A DNA stretch of 64,000 nucleotides from Solirubrum puertoriconensis (GCF_001483135.1 NZ_LNAL01000008.1:1178001-1242000), one strand, 5' to 3'. Counted from the first letter of the stretch, positions 7,877-17,115 are shown. The notes: a model not told the origin generated them from the letters alone. Program-made: numbers and translations.

Positions 7877-8668
7877 ATGCAAGTTCAACTCATTCGCCAT
7901 GCCACGCTGCTGGTAAAAGCAGCCGGCAAAACCCTGCTCGTCGACCCCATGCTGGCCCCACGCGGCCACGACGAGCCCGTGCCCATGTCGGCCAACCAGG
8001 TGCGCATTCCGCTGGTCGATCTGCCATTCCCAGCCGCCGAGCTGCCCCAGCTGCTGGCCTTGGTAGATGCCGTGCTGCTCACCCACACCCACCGCGACCA
8101 TTGGGACAGCGTAGCCCAGGAGCTGCTCGCCAAGCACCTGCCCATCCTGTGCCAACCCGCCGATGCCGAAACCCTGCGCGGCCAAGGCTTTACGCAAGTA
8201 CTGCCCGTTGAGGCGCAGCTCGATTGGGAGGGTATCCGCATTTACCGCACGGGCGGCCAGCATGGCACCGGCGAAATAGGGCAGATGATGGGCACCGTAT
8301 CGGGCTTTGTGCTGGAGGCCGAGCAGCAGCGCCTCTACATTGCCGGCGACACCATCTGGTGCGAGGAAGTAACCCAAGCCCTCGACCAATGCCGCCCCAA
8401 CTACATTGTGCTGAACGCCGGCGGTGCGCAGTTCCTGAAGGGCGACCCGATTGTGATGACCGCGGCTGAAGTAGCGCAGGTAGCCCGCTACGCCCCGCAA
8501 GCTACCGTGTACGCCGTGCACTTGGAAACCGTAAACCACAGCACCGAAGACCGCGCTACCACTAAGGCTTACCTGGTGCAACAGGGCCTAGGTTCGCAAG
8601 TTCACGTGCCGGCTGATGGCGAGTGGCTGCCGTTCACATCGCTGCGAACAGAGGAGCAGCTGAGTTAA
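7877..8668 (+). CDS. MBL fold metallo-hydrolase
   Basis: A 263-residue cytoplasmic enzyme of the metallo-beta-lactamase fold, L-ascorbate-6-P lactonase (UlaG)-like branch. The motif THTHRDHW gives HxHxDH at residues 70-75. IAGDTIWCEEV supplies the bridging Asp and AVHLETVNHSTEDR the late His. The N-terminus MQVQLIRHATLLVKAAGKTLLVDPML is the standard first hairpin. It is unlike the hydrolase at 390-1127 except in the fold. It lies divergent to the HxlR gene, a common regulator-enzyme arrangement. The natural substrate is not known. Confidence 0.85.
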   Translation: MQVQLIRHATLLVKAAGKTLLVDPMLAPRGHDEPVPMSANQVRIPLVDLPFPAAELPQLLALVDAVLLTHTHRDHWDSVAQELLAKHLPILCQPADAETLRGQGFTQVLPVEAQLDWEGIRIYRTGGQHGTGEIGQMMGTVSGFVLEAEQQRLYIAGDTIWCEEVTQALDQCRPNYIVLNAGGAQFLKGDPIVMTAAEVAQVARYAPQATVYAVHLETVNHSTEDRATTKAYLVQQGLGSQVHVPADGEWLPFTSLRTEEQLS

Positions 8669-8799
8669 CAGAAGGAAGTAAACAAACCGGCCAGTTGAAG
8701 TAGCGGGCTAGGTTGTATGAGCAGACTGTTCTATTGCGAGGCGCAGGCCCGAATGCCAGCACAAGCTACAAGCTCGCGCGGAACGGGGCTATCTAGTAT

Positions 8800-9534
8800 T
8801 TAAAGAATAAGCGGTTTTATTTCGCAATAAGGTTGGTATACTTTAATTGAATAAACTAGCTTTTTATGTCTTTTGGGTATTCCTATGAATTGATATATCC
8901 TATTGTTTCTGCTGTCTAAAAATGTAGTAAAATCTCTAAAACTGTGTTCTGATGGGTGAATTACTTTGTGTATATGCATCCAGTTTTTTCTTTGCATAAT
9001 AGAGCAACTATCCTCAGGCTCATCTTCATTTCTATAAACAGACCTGAGCATGCCATTGAGATCTGTGCTGTCGCTGTCATGTATGCTACGGCAGCGTAGT
9101 AAGCTGAGGAAAATTTCTTCTAAAACCATTCCAGTTGTTCCTGTAGTATCGTTAAGGCCGAGCCCCTCAATACTGTTTTTAAGCTCTTTCTCAAACGTGT
9201 AATTGGATCTTAAAAGATTTGGCAAATGCTGAAATTGCCAATAATCTCTGAACGGATTGGGGAGTAAAGGCACATGGGCCGTTTGACCTTGAGCGTTGAT
9301 GATCGTAATGACTTGATGTATCCTATTATCTGAGTCAGATGCTTCTCTAAGTTGGATAGTTACGTTTCTGTCATTAGAAATACTCCGAATAAATTTATAG
9401 TTGTTACCTGATTTAGTGGTTTGTCGCGGGAGCTGTGGAAATCTACTTAGAAGCTCTTTAAAGCTTTCTCCTTTCTGCTGGTTAAAGCATCCTGTACAAC
9501 CAACAAGAAAGAAAAGAGCATACACGACTTTCAT
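8800..9534 (-). CDS. Hypothetical lipoprotein, AT-rich
   Basis: A 244-residue protein that I do not recognise. The N-terminus MKVVYALFFLVGCTGCFNQQ is a short signal peptide with the lipobox GCTGC, so it is probably an exported lipoprotein. The rest is polar and rich in Asn, Arg, Ser and His, with no recognised motif. The base composition is clearly more AT-rich than that of the neighbours, codon use differs (many AAA, ATT, TTT), and it has no CCTAGG motif, all of which suggest recent acquisition. The start at 9534 is set by the signal peptide; a longer frame begins upstream. Confidence 0.6.
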   Translation of the reverse strand: MKVVYALFFLVGCTGCFNQQKGESFKELLSRFPQLPRQTTKSGNNYKFIRSISNDRNVTIQLREASDSDNRIHQVITIINAQGQTAHVPLLPNPFRDYWQFQHLPNLLRSNYTFEKELKNSIEGLGLNDTTGTTGMVLEEIFLSLLRCRSIHDSDSTDLNGMLRSVYRNEDEPEDSCSIMQRKNWMHIHKVIHPSEHSFRDFTTFLDSRNNRIYQFIGIPKRHKKLVYSIKVYQPYCEIKPLIL

Positions 9535-9550
9535 TAGGATGTTGAAATGT

Positions 9551-9596
9551 AAGTGGGGCCTGCGTTTGAGAGTTATTTCAAACATAGGCCCCACTT
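9551..9596 (-). terminator. Hairpin after the methylmalonyl-CoA mutase large subunit
   Basis: AAGTGGGGCCT and AGGCCCCACTT pair exactly over 11 bp. After a two-base mismatch, GTTTGA pairs with TCAAAC, closing an 8-base loop. It lies just past the minus-strand stop at 9617 and ahead of the AT-rich lipoprotein gene. It has no strong T-run, so efficiency is uncertain. Confidence 0.65.
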
Positions 9597-9616
9597 ATTG
9601 TATGTGAATTACTAGT

Positions 9617-11749
9617 TTACCTTTCGACCTGCTCCTGCAGCTTCCCCAAAATCTCCTGCGCCGCCACGGCAATGACGGTACCGGGCCCATAAATACCCGT
9701 CACACCAGCGTCGTAGAGGAACTGGTAGTCCTGGGCGGGGATGACGCCGCCGGCAATGACGAGGATGTCTTCGCGGCCGAGCTTGGCTAGTTCGCCGATA
9801 AGCTGCGGAATAAGGGTTTTGTGGCCGGCTGCCAACGACGACACGCCTACCACGTGCACGTCGTTTTCGGCAGCTTGGCGGGCTACTTCGTCGGGCGTCT
9901 GGAACAAGGGGGCAATGTCCACGTCGAAGCCTACGTCGGCGAAGGAGGTGGCAATTACCTTGGCGCCGCGGTCGTGGCCGTCCTGGCCCATTTTGGCCAC
10001 CATCATGCGGGGGCGGCGGCCTTCTTTCTGGCTGAACTCGTCGGCCAGCTGGCGAGCCTTGGCAAATTCCTGGTCGTAGTCCATTTCGGCAGAGTACACA
10101 CCTGACACGGTGCGGATGGTGGCCTGGTGACGACCGTACACCTTTTCGAGCGCGTCGGAAATTTCTCCTAGGGTAGCGCGCAGGCGGGCGGCCTCCACGG
10201 CCAGCTCCAGCAGGTTTTGCTGGCCCGAGCGCGCGGCATCGGTCAGGGCCTCGAGGGCGCGCTGCACAGCGGGCGTGTCGCGCTCCGAGCGGATGCGGTT
10301 GAGGCGAGCAATCTGCGAGTCGCGCACGGCGGCGTTGTCGATGTCGAGAATCTCGATATCGGTTTTCTCCTCCACGCGGTACTTGTTCACGCCCACAATC
10401 ACCTCCTTGCCCGAGTCGATGCGCGCCTGCTTGCGGGCGGCAGCCTCCTCGATGCGCAGCTTGGGCAGGCCCGTCTCAATGGCCTTGGCCATGCCACCTA
10501 GGGCTTCTACCTCCTGAATGAGGGCCCAGGCTTTGTCGGCCAGCTCGTGCGTGAGCGTTTCTACGTAGTACGAGCCGCCCCACGGGTCAACTACCTTCGT
10601 GATGTCGGTTTCGTGCTGCAGGTACAGCTGGGTGTTGCGCGCAATACGGGCCGAGAAATCGGTGGGCAGGGCAATGGCCTCGTCGAGGGCATTGGTGTGC
10701 AGGCTTTGCGTGCCACCTAGGGCGGCGGCCAGCGCCTCCACGCAAGTGCGCGTTACGTTGTTGAAGGGGTCTTGCTCGGTGAGCGAGTAGCCCGAGGTTT
10801 GGCAGTGCGTGCGCAAGGCCAACGACTTCGGGTTTTCGGCCCCAAACTGCTTGATGAGCTTGGCCCACAGCAAGCGCCCGGCGCGCATCTTGGCAATTTC
10901 CATGAAGTGGTTCATGCCGATGGCCCAGAAGAAGGAGAGGCGCGGCGCAAACTGGTCGATGGTCATGCCCGCTTTCAGGCCGGCGCGCACGTACTCCACG
11001 CCGTCGGCCAGGGTGTAGGCCAACTCCAGGTCGGCGGTGGCGCCGGCTTCCTGCATGTGGTAGCCCGAGATGCTGATGGAGTTGAAGCGCGGCATCTTCT
11101 GCGAGGTGTAAGCGAAGATGTCGGCAATGATGCGCATCGACGGCTCGGGCGGGTAGATGTAGGTGTTGCGCACCATGAACTCCTTCAGAATATCGTTCTG
11201 AATGGTGCCCGACAGCTTCTCCGGCGCTACGCCCTGCTCTTCGGCCGCCACAATATAGAAGGCCATAACCGGCAGCACCGCCCCATTCATGGTCATCGAC
11301 ACCGACATCTGATCCAGGGGAATCTGGTCGAAGAGGATTTTCATGTCCTCCACCGAGTCGATGGCCACGCCAGCCTTGCCCACGTCGCCCACCACGCGCG
11401 GGTGGTCGGAGTCGTAGCCGCGGTGCGTCGCCAGGTCAAACGCTACCGAAAGGCCCTTCTGCCCGCCAGCGAGGTTGCGGCGGTAAAAGGCATTCGATTC
11501 TTCGGCCGTCGAGAAGCCCGCGTACTGCCGAATGGTCCAGGGGTTCTGCACGTACATGGTGCTGTACGGCCCGCGCAGGTAGGGCGCCTGGCCGGCGCCA
11601 AACCCTAGGTGGTCGAGCGAGGCTACGTCGTTGGCAGTATAAAACGCCTTCAGCTCGATGCCCTCCGGGGTAGTGGAGGTTTTGGAGGAAGCCGGGTTGG
11701 CAGGCAGCGGGGCTGCGTTGTAAGGTATATGAGCGAAATCGGGTTTCAT
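9617..11749 (-). CDS. scpA: Methylmalonyl-CoA mutase, large (catalytic) subunit
   Basis: A 710-residue adenosylcobalamin-dependent mutase that interconverts methylmalonyl-CoA and succinyl-CoA in propionate metabolism. The N-terminal TIM barrel shows the CoA and substrate segments [36 protein letters not shown] and [10 protein letters not shown]. The C-terminal cobalamin domain has [10 protein letters not shown] near residues 588-597, with the B12-ligand His (DxHxxG), then [11 protein letters not shown] and IAGGVIP. The ATG at 11749 is chosen; the frame runs 9 codons further to a TTG. The small subunit is at 13172-14986 on the same strand but is separated by an OM protein gene on the opposite strand. 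Confidence 0.95.
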   Translation of the reverse strand: MKPDFAHIPYNAAPLPANPASSKTSTTPEGIELKAFYTANDVASLDHLGFGAGQAPYLRGPYSTMYVQNPWTIRQYAGFSTAEESNAFYRRNLAGGQKGLSVAFDLATHRGYDSDHPRVVGDVGKAGVAIDSVEDMKILFDQIPLDQMSVSMTMNGAVLPVMAFYIVAAEEQGVAPEKLSGTIQNDILKEFMVRNTYIYPPEPSMRIIADIFAYTSQKMPRFNSISISGYHMQEAGATADLELAYTLADGVEYVRAGLKAGMTIDQFAPRLSFFWAIGMNHFMEIAKMRAGRLLWAKLIKQFGAENPKSLALRTHCQTSGYSLTEQDPFNNVTRTCVEALAAALGGTQSLHTNALDEAIALPTDFSARIARNTQLYLQHETDITKVVDPWGGSYYVETLTHELADKAWALIQEVEALGGMAKAIETGLPKLRIEEAAARKQARIDSGKEVIVGVNKYRVEEKTDIEILDIDNAAVRDSQIARLNRIRSERDTPAVQRALEALTDAARSGQQNLLELAVEAARLRATLGEISDALEKVYGRHQATIRTVSGVYSAEMDYDQEFAKARQLADEFSQKEGRRPRMMVAKMGQDGHDRGAKVIATSFADVGFDVDIAPLFQTPDEVARQAAENDVHVVGVSSLAAGHKTLIPQLIGELAKLGREDILVIAGGVIPAQDYQFLYDAGVTGIYGPGTVIAVAAQEILGKLQEQVER

Positions 11750-11908
11750 CAGAGCGGGGCGGGAAGCAGAGTTCAACCAAGGAAAGCTGGGGACGAAAGA
11801 TACCAGCTTTAGGTTGAAGCCAACCTTCGGATACCAGTAACGAAATAGGCTACCGCCGAGCTAACTTTGGCAATTGGCATCTATATCAATTGCTAAGAGT
11901 TTGCTTGC

Positions 11909-13150
11909 ATGAGTTCATCGTTACACGTATTGGTTAAGTCTCTGTTGGTTGCAGGGATTGTATTTGGTAGTGTAGCTTCTGCGTGGGCCCAATCGGGGCC
12001 GCAGGCTGGTTATGTGGTGCCTGTGGCTGGCGACACCATCAAGGGCATCATCGACCTAGGGCGCGACCAGCGCAACGCCCAGCTTTGCTACTTCCGGCCA
12101 GGCAAAGGTGCCGAAGAAGTTATCTATAATCCGCGGCAATTGAAGGCATATGGCACCTCCGACATACAGTTTGAAAGCCACAGCCTGCCCAAGGCAGTTG
12201 CTGCCGAGGATACCTTAAGCCGCGCCTTTCTGGAGAATGTAGTGCGCGGGCCGTTATCGTTGTATTACATGCACAACGGGGAACAAGAGCGTTACTTCGT
12301 GGCGGGATACCGCCCGGGCGAGCTTACCGAGCTGCGCATCCGTACGCAGCAAATCAACCGCGGAGCGCAGTCGTTTTTGGCCGTTGAGCGCGGCTACCGC
12401 GATACGTTGGCTAATGCCGTAAAAACATGTCCGAAAGCCAGCAAGCAAGTACCCAATCTGGCATTCCGGATGAAGGATATCGAGCGCGTGGTGCGGGCTT
12501 ACAATAGCTGTGCAAACCCAAATGACGGTGCGGCCGGGCAGTTGTCGGCAAAGCGCCGGAGCCACCTTGCCGTAGCACCCATGGTAGCAGTAGGGGTTGC
12601 AAACCGGCTAACTATGGGCAACGGCAAAGCAAACGAGCCCTACAACGATACCTACCAGGGCAACACCTATTTGGCAGGCGGCATAAGCTTACTGTATGTG
12701 CCTGGCTTGCGCGGATCAGGCTTTAGCGTGCAAACCGGGTTGATGTACGAACGCAATCGGCGCTTCGCAAAGGAGTATTCCTACGGCTCGGTCACGGTTG
12801 CTGCTAGCGCGTTAGCCGTCGATTATGTACAGTTGCCACTCTTTGCCCGGTACAGTTTCGGGCATGGCCTGGTTCGGCCATACGCAGAAGCCGGTGGGGC
12901 ACTGCGCGTGGTTACCAAGCTTCGCGAAGACAGTTACGGCAACATCTACAGCAGCGGCCGCCTGCTGGGTGGGCACAATTGGGGCGGTGCTAGCTTGGGT
13001 GCCGGTGCCGGCCTAAGCATTGGCCGCTCCGAAGGACGCCAAGTGCAGCTGGGTGTTCGTGCTGAGCAGGGCGGGGGCCCTTCGCCTTACCTAGCAGGCT
13101 CGATACTGGAGAGCATTACGGTGCATGCTTCTTTCCCGCTCAACAAGTAA
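11909..13150 (+). CDS. Outer membrane beta-barrel protein (PorT-like family)
   Basis: A 413-residue exported protein with signal peptide MSSSLHVLVKSLLVAGIVFGSVASAWAQ (written here as two stretches: hydrophobic core to residue 20, cleavage after AWA). The N-terminal half (about 30-200) contains GYVVPVAGDTIKGIID and CYFRPGKGAEEVIYNP, a domain common in Hymenobacter OM proteins. The C-terminal half has alternating strands: AGGISLLYVPGLRGSGFSVQ, DYVQLPLFARYSFG and VQLGVRAEQGGG. It ends in LNK rather than an aromatic residue. It sits between the two mutase subunit genes, on the opposite strand, an unusual location. Confidence 0.7.
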   Translation: MSSSLHVLVKSLLVAGIVFGSVASAWAQSGPQAGYVVPVAGDTIKGIIDLGRDQRNAQLCYFRPGKGAEEVIYNPRQLKAYGTSDIQFESHSLPKAVAAEDTLSRAFLENVVRGPLSLYYMHNGEQERYFVAGYRPGELTELRIRTQQINRGAQSFLAVERGYRDTLANAVKTCPKASKQVPNLAFRMKDIERVVRAYNSCANPNDGAAGQLSAKRRSHLAVAPMVAVGVANRLTMGNGKANEPYNDTYQGNTYLAGGISLLYVPGLRGSGFSVQTGLMYERNRRFAKEYSYGSVTVAASALAVDYVQLPLFARYSFGHGLVRPYAEAGGALRVVTKLREDSYGNIYSSGRLLGGHNWGGASLGAGAGLSIGRSEGRQVQLGVRAEQGGGPSPYLAGSILESITVHASFPLNK

Positions 13151-13158
13151 TTACCGGG

Positions 13159-13184
13159 GCAGGGGCGCTGTTTAGCGCCCCTGC
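13159..13184. terminator. Hairpin between convergent genes
   Basis: GCAGGGGCGCT (13159-13169) and AGCGCCCCTGC (13174-13184) form a perfect 11-bp stem with a 4-base loop. It overlaps the 3' end of the mutase small subunit and follows the OM protein stop, so it could end transcription both ways. It has no T-run. Confidence 0.55.
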
Positions 13185-14986
13185 AGCCTGGCTAGCACAT
13201 CCTCAGTGGTGTGGCCGTGCACGGTAAACTCCCGAAACCCGAAATGCTTCACGGCGTCCTGCATAGTAGCCAGGTCGGCGGTAAGCAGTAGCGGCGCTTC
13301 CAGTTCCAACTCGGGTGCGTTTTCCTCGTCGAGCTTCATGATGAACTGCGCAAACTCGCGGAACTGCGGTTCGTTGGCGTACATGAGCGTAGCGGCATCG
13401 GGCGAGGAGAACAGCACCGACAGCGTGCCTACAGGGGGCAAATCGTTGGAGCTGGGGCGCTCATCGGGCGGCAGCAGGTTGGTGTACAAGTCGTGCACGA
13501 ACTGGATGGTATCGGGCCCGAGCAGCACCACCGCCGCCGATTTCTTTTGCAGCTCCTTGCGCACAAAGTGCATGGCCGTGGCCAGGCGCAGTACCTCCGA
13601 GGGGTAAGCTGCCCGCGTGGTATCGAAGTGGCGGCTCCGGAGCAGTTTCTTGGGGTCGAAGTCGAACTGCTCGTTGGGGTTCTGGAAGCGGTTGGTGCCC
13701 ACAATTACCTGCTCGCCGGTGGCAATGCGGTGGAATTTGTCGAGCGCCAGCTTGCGAATGTCCTCCATGATACGGCCCCGGCTCTGCAGGAAGCCGCCCT
13801 TGGCTTCGGTTTCCTGGAACATTGCCCATGCCTCCTGCGCCAGCTGGTCGGTAAGCGTCTCGATAAAGTACGAGCCGGCCGCGGGGTCGGCTACACGGTC
13901 GAGGTGAGCTTCCTCACGCAGAATGATGGGTACGTTGCGGGCAATGCGCGCCGAAAAATCGTTGGGTGCAGCGTACAGGCTGTCGTGGGGCGTTACCGAA
14001 ATCGAATCGGCCCCGCCCAGCACCGCGCTCATGGCCTCGGTGGTTACGCGCAGCAGGTTGGTGTAGGGGTCGAGGGTCGTCTGCGTCCACGACGACGTGG
14101 CGGCGTGAATACGCAGGGCGGCCGCTACCTCGGTGGGCAAGCCGTAGGCGTGCAGCAGCGTAGCCCACAAGCGGCGCAGGGCGCGCAGCTTGGCTATTTC
14201 CATAAAGTAGCTGGGGCCAATGCTCACGTGCACGTGCATGGCCGAGGCCACCGTAGCCGCATCTACGTCGAGGTCGTCCGAAATAAAGTTTTCGAGGTAC
14301 GCCACCGCCAAACCCAGGATGCAGGCCAGCTCTTGCGTAGCCGATGCACCGCGGTTGTTGAAGAAGCTGCCGTTGAGGGCTAGGGTATAGAAGTTGGGGA
14401 GGTGCCGGGTGAGTAGGGCACAGCGGCGCAGGCCGTGCACCTGCATGGCGTAGTCGTCGGGCAAGCTAAAGGCGCCGGGAGCATACCGCAAAAAGCCCTG
14501 GAGTTGGGTCCCGCCCGTAGCTTCGAGCAAGCGCGTGGTAAACTCTTCGGGCTGGCGGCACACCGTAAAGCCTAGGTAGGCGGTGCTCAGCGGCAGGTTA
14601 GCAGCCAAGTAGCCCACGTCAAAACGCTCGGGTGCGTCGAGGTCGAAATGAATGCCGTCGGCGCCGCTTTGCAAGGCTTTGGCCGCAAAGTCAACGGCGG
14701 CGTGGCCGTCGTCGGTGGTGGCGACGCGCAGGGTGGGCACGTTGCGCCAGGCATTGGGAGCCGTGTTGTGGGTGTGGCGCACCTGCGGCGTGGGCTGCTG
14801 ACCTAGGGCAGCCAAGGCTTCGCGATGATAAAAGGGTTCGATAACCAAGCCATCGGGCGTATGCCATTGCAGGCTGGCTGGATCGGCACCTTTCAGGTCG
14901 CGCCGGATGCGCTCCTGCCAGGCCTCGGTGCTAAGCGAATCGAACTCAGTGAATGTAACGGGCGCAGAACGGGGCGTATCGGACAT
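13172..14986 (-). CDS. mutA: Methylmalonyl-CoA mutase, small subunit
   Basis: A 604-residue non-catalytic partner of the mutase heterodimer. The barrel part shows SLQWHTPDGLVIEPFYHREAL, ELACILGLAVAYLENFISDD and YIGPSYFMEIAKLRALRRLW-type segments, plus DPYTNLLRVTTEAMSAVLGG and ADPAAGSYFIETLTDQLA. The C-terminal region is a degenerate cobalamin-like domain without the DxHxxG ligand, as usual for this subunit. The start ATG at 14986 gives MSDTPRSAPVTFTEF. Its companion (scpA) is 1.4 kb away across a plus-strand gene, whereas these genes are normally adjacent, so joint transcription from this promoter would have to pass through an antisense gene. Confidence 0.93.
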   Translation of the reverse strand: MSDTPRSAPVTFTEFDSLSTEAWQERIRRDLKGADPASLQWHTPDGLVIEPFYHREALAALGQQPTPQVRHTHNTAPNAWRNVPTLRVATTDDGHAAVDFAAKALQSGADGIHFDLDAPERFDVGYLAANLPLSTAYLGFTVCRQPEEFTTRLLEATGGTQLQGFLRYAPGAFSLPDDYAMQVHGLRRCALLTRHLPNFYTLALNGSFFNNRGASATQELACILGLAVAYLENFISDDLDVDAATVASAMHVHVSIGPSYFMEIAKLRALRRLWATLLHAYGLPTEVAAALRIHAATSSWTQTTLDPYTNLLRVTTEAMSAVLGGADSISVTPHDSLYAAPNDFSARIARNVPIILREEAHLDRVADPAAGSYFIETLTDQLAQEAWAMFQETEAKGGFLQSRGRIMEDIRKLALDKFHRIATGEQVIVGTNRFQNPNEQFDFDPKKLLRSRHFDTTRAAYPSEVLRLATAMHFVRKELQKKSAAVVLLGPDTIQFVHDLYTNLLPPDERPSSNDLPPVGTLSVLFSSPDAATLMYANEPQFREFAQFIMKLDEENAPELELEAPLLLTADLATMQDAVKHFGFREFTVHGHTTEDVLARLQGR

Positions 14987-15173
14987 AAAAAGCGGGGAAA
15001 CTAGCAGTGGGCAACGCGGGCCAGCTTTAGCGGCGGAAAGATACCGGGTTTGGTGGCAAAAAAGCGGCTGCCATTGGCCATGTGCCCAAACCCAGCACTT
15101 TCTGCCAAAAGCATCGCACCTAATACGGGGCGTTGGCGTTGGGGTGGCGCCCGTAGCCGTGGCTTGCTTATTG

Positions 15174-15181
15174 TACCTTTG
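15174..15181 (+). promoter_or_regulatory. TACCTTTG -7 element almost touching the start codon
   Basis: This matches TAnnTTTG exactly and ends 5 bases before the ATG at 15187. A transcript started at the usual distance would begin near the start codon, so translation may be leaderless. No clear -33 element is seen. Confidence 0.4.
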
Positions 15182-15186
15182 CTGTT

Positions 15187-15948
15187 ATGACTGCACTCCT
15201 GAATCGGAGCCTGGGGTTGTTGTTGGCCGCTGTGGTAGCCCTGCCGGCTTGCCAGCGCGCTGCTTATCAGCCCCAAGCCCAACTGCCGGCCACCACGGCC
15301 GTTACCGTAACGGCCGCCCAAGCCGCCGACCCCAAGGTAGAAGCCGTTGTGGCGCCTTACCGCCAAAAAGTGAAAGAGCAGATGGACGAGGTAATTGGCA
15401 CCGCGCCCACCGCCATCCGCAAAAACAACGGCGAGTCGCCGCTGGCCAACTTCACGGCCGACATCCTGCGCGAGCGTGCTGGCACGGCCCTGGGCCAACC
15501 CATCGACCTAGGCGTGATGACCAACGGCGGCCTGCGCGCCGAGCTGCCCGCCGGCAATATCACCGTGGGCTCGGTATTCGAGCTGATGCCGTTTGAAAAC
15601 GAGCTGGTGGTGCTGGATGCGCCCGGCCCTGTGGTGCAGCAGATGTTCGACTACGCCGCCCGCGTGAAAATGGCGCTGGCCGGGGCCACCTACACCGCCA
15701 CTACCGATGGCAAGCCCACCGACATCCGCATCGGCGGCAAACCCTTCGATGCCTCGCGCACTTACACCATTGCCATTTCCGACTACCTCGCCGGCGGTGG
15801 CGACCAACTCACGTTTTTCAAGCCGATCAAGCCGCGCACGACCGGTGTATTGGTGCGCTCGGCCATCAACGACCACATTCGCCAGCTTACCAAAGCCGGC
15901 AAACCCGTAGAGGCCAAAGTTGAAGGCCGGGTAAAAGTGCTGCAATAA
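15187..15948 (+). CDS. 5'-nucleotidase C-terminal domain protein
   Basis: A 253-residue exported lipoprotein that holds only the substrate-specificity (5_nucleotid_C) half of a bacterial 5'-nucleotidase/UshA-type enzyme. The signal peptide ends at LPACQR, a lipobox-like site. The domain shows ESPLANFTADILRE, MTNGGLRAELPAGNITVGSVFELMPFENELVVLD and TYTIAISDYLAGGGD, the classic C-domain landmarks. The catalytic metallophosphoesterase half is encoded by the next gene, 97 bases downstream, so together they probably form a two-chain nucleotidase for scavenging extracellular nucleotides. Confidence 0.88.
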   Translation: MTALLNRSLGLLLAAVVALPACQRAAYQPQAQLPATTAVTVTAAQAADPKVEAVVAPYRQKVKEQMDEVIGTAPTAIRKNNGESPLANFTADILRERAGTALGQPIDLGVMTNGGLRAELPAGNITVGSVFELMPFENELVVLDAPGPVVQQMFDYAARVKMALAGATYTATTDGKPTDIRIGGKPFDASRTYTIAISDYLAGGGDQLTFFKPIKPRTTGVLVRSAINDHIRQLTKAGKPVEAKVEGRVKVLQ

Positions 15949-16045
15949 CAAGCCCGCTCCGGTGCCGGGCGGAGGTTTGCTACATGCAGCCGCCCCCGTG
16001 CGCCAAGCACTTGTTTGTTGCTCCTCGATAACTGAACATCAGAAC

Positions 16046-16984
16046 ATGAATCGTCGCGACTTTATCAAATCTTCGGCATGGGGGGTGGCAGGCCTAGGTC
16101 TGCTGGGCCCGGGCCTCATCAGCTCGGCCGAGGCAGCCGGCGGCCAGGTGCGCCTCACCATTCTGCACACCAACGACATGCACTCGCGCATCGACCCGTT
16201 TCCGGTGGGTAGCGCGCAGTTTGCCGACCAAGGCGGTATGGCTCGCCGCGCCGCGTTGGTAGCCAACATCCGCAAGGAGCAGCCCAACGTGCTGTTGCTC
16301 GATGCCGGCGACATTTGGCAGGGCACGCCTTACTTCAATTTTTTTGGCGGCGAGGTGGAGTATAAGCTGATGAGCCAAATGGGCTACGACGCGGCCACCC
16401 TAGGTAATCACGACTTCGACAACGGCCTGCAGGGCCTGGAGAAGCAGCTGCCCAACGCGCAGTTTCCGTTTATCAATGCCAACTACGACTTCTCGCAAAC
16501 CCCGCTCAAGGGCCGCTTTCAGCCGTACAAGGTGTTCGAGAAGCAGGGCGTGCGCATTGGCGTGTTTGGCGTAGGCATTGAGCTGGCCGGCTTGGTGGGC
16601 GACCGTAACTTCGGCAACACCAAGTACCTCGACCCAATTGCCGTGGCCAAGGAGCAAGTGCAGCACCTGCGCGGCCCCGAAAAGTGCGACCTGGTCATCT
16701 GCCTGTCGCACCTGGGCTATAAGTATGACAGCGCCAAAGTCGACGACCACAAGCTAGCCGCGGCCGTGCCGGGCATCGACCTGATCCTAGGTGGGCACAC
16801 GCATACTTTCCTCGATACCCCCACCGTTGTGGAGGGCGGGCAAGGCCAACGCACGCTCATCAACCAAGTGGGTTGGTCGGGCATCAAGCTCGGGCGTATC
16901 GACTACGTCTTCGACCGCAAAACGCGTACGGCAGGCGTGGCAGCAGCCGGAGCGCTGAGTATCAACGCTTCAGCTATCGGTTAG
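16046..16984 (+). CDS. Metallophosphatase (5'-nucleotidase N-terminal catalytic half), Tat-exported
   Basis: A 312-residue enzyme. It begins MNRRDFIKSSAWGVAGLG, a twin-arginine signal (RRDFIK) cleaved after the AEA segment. The metal-binding motifs are ILHTNDMHSRID, LLDAGDIWQGTPY, TLGNHDFDNGLQGLE, ICLSHLGY and LILGGHTHTF: the full calcineurin-like set (DxH, GD, GNHD, H, GHxH). The family's C-terminal domain is absent because it is the preceding gene. The start at 16046 is fixed by the Tat motif. The two genes form a likely operon, 97 bases apart. Confidence 0.9.
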   Translation: MNRRDFIKSSAWGVAGLGLLGPGLISSAEAAGGQVRLTILHTNDMHSRIDPFPVGSAQFADQGGMARRAALVANIRKEQPNVLLLDAGDIWQGTPYFNFFGGEVEYKLMSQMGYDAATLGNHDFDNGLQGLEKQLPNAQFPFINANYDFSQTPLKGRFQPYKVFEKQGVRIGVFGVGIELAGLVGDRNFGNTKYLDPIAVAKEQVQHLRGPEKCDLVICLSHLGYKYDSAKVDDHKLAAAVPGIDLILGGHTHTFLDTPTVVEGGQGQRTLINQVGWSGIKLGRIDYVFDRKTRTAGVAAAGALSINASAIG

Positions 16985-16994
16985 CGCGAAAGCG

Positions 16995-17026
16995 TTTGGC
17001 AGCCTCCCGATTTTTCCACAATTTTG
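16995..17026 (+). promoter_or_regulatory. Candidate dnaA promoter
   Basis: TTTG at 16995-16998, a 20-base spacer and CAATTTTG at 17019-17026 fit the TTTG/TAnnTTTG architecture with one mismatch. It lies about 90 bases before the dnaA ATG. A TTTTCCACA one base off the DnaA-box consensus overlaps it and could serve autoregulation. Confidence 0.4.
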
Positions 17027-17115
17027 TCTCCCTTTCGCCGAAACCGGGCCTGCGGGCCTGGTTCTCGGTCTACTTAGTCTCCACCTCTCCGCACATCGCT
17101 TGCGCCGCCTAACTG

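Noticed and set aside
7736-8581. Long N-terminal extension of the HxlR reading frame (394 codons in all)
   Set aside because: The extension is antisense to the MBL hydrolase; only the last 112 residues match the HxlR family.
9617-11776. Upstream TTG start for the mutase large subunit
   Set aside because: It adds nine residues without family similarity; the ATG at 11749 gives the standard N-terminus.
11750-11908. A possible cobalamin riboswitch upstream of the B12-dependent mutase
   Set aside because: No B12-box-like sequence was recognised in the 160 bases before the gene.
17012-17022. A DnaA-box-like TTTTCCACA before dnaA, suggesting oriC
   Set aside because: Only one imperfect box, no AT-rich unwinding element or box cluster next to it; kept only as a possible autoregulatory site.
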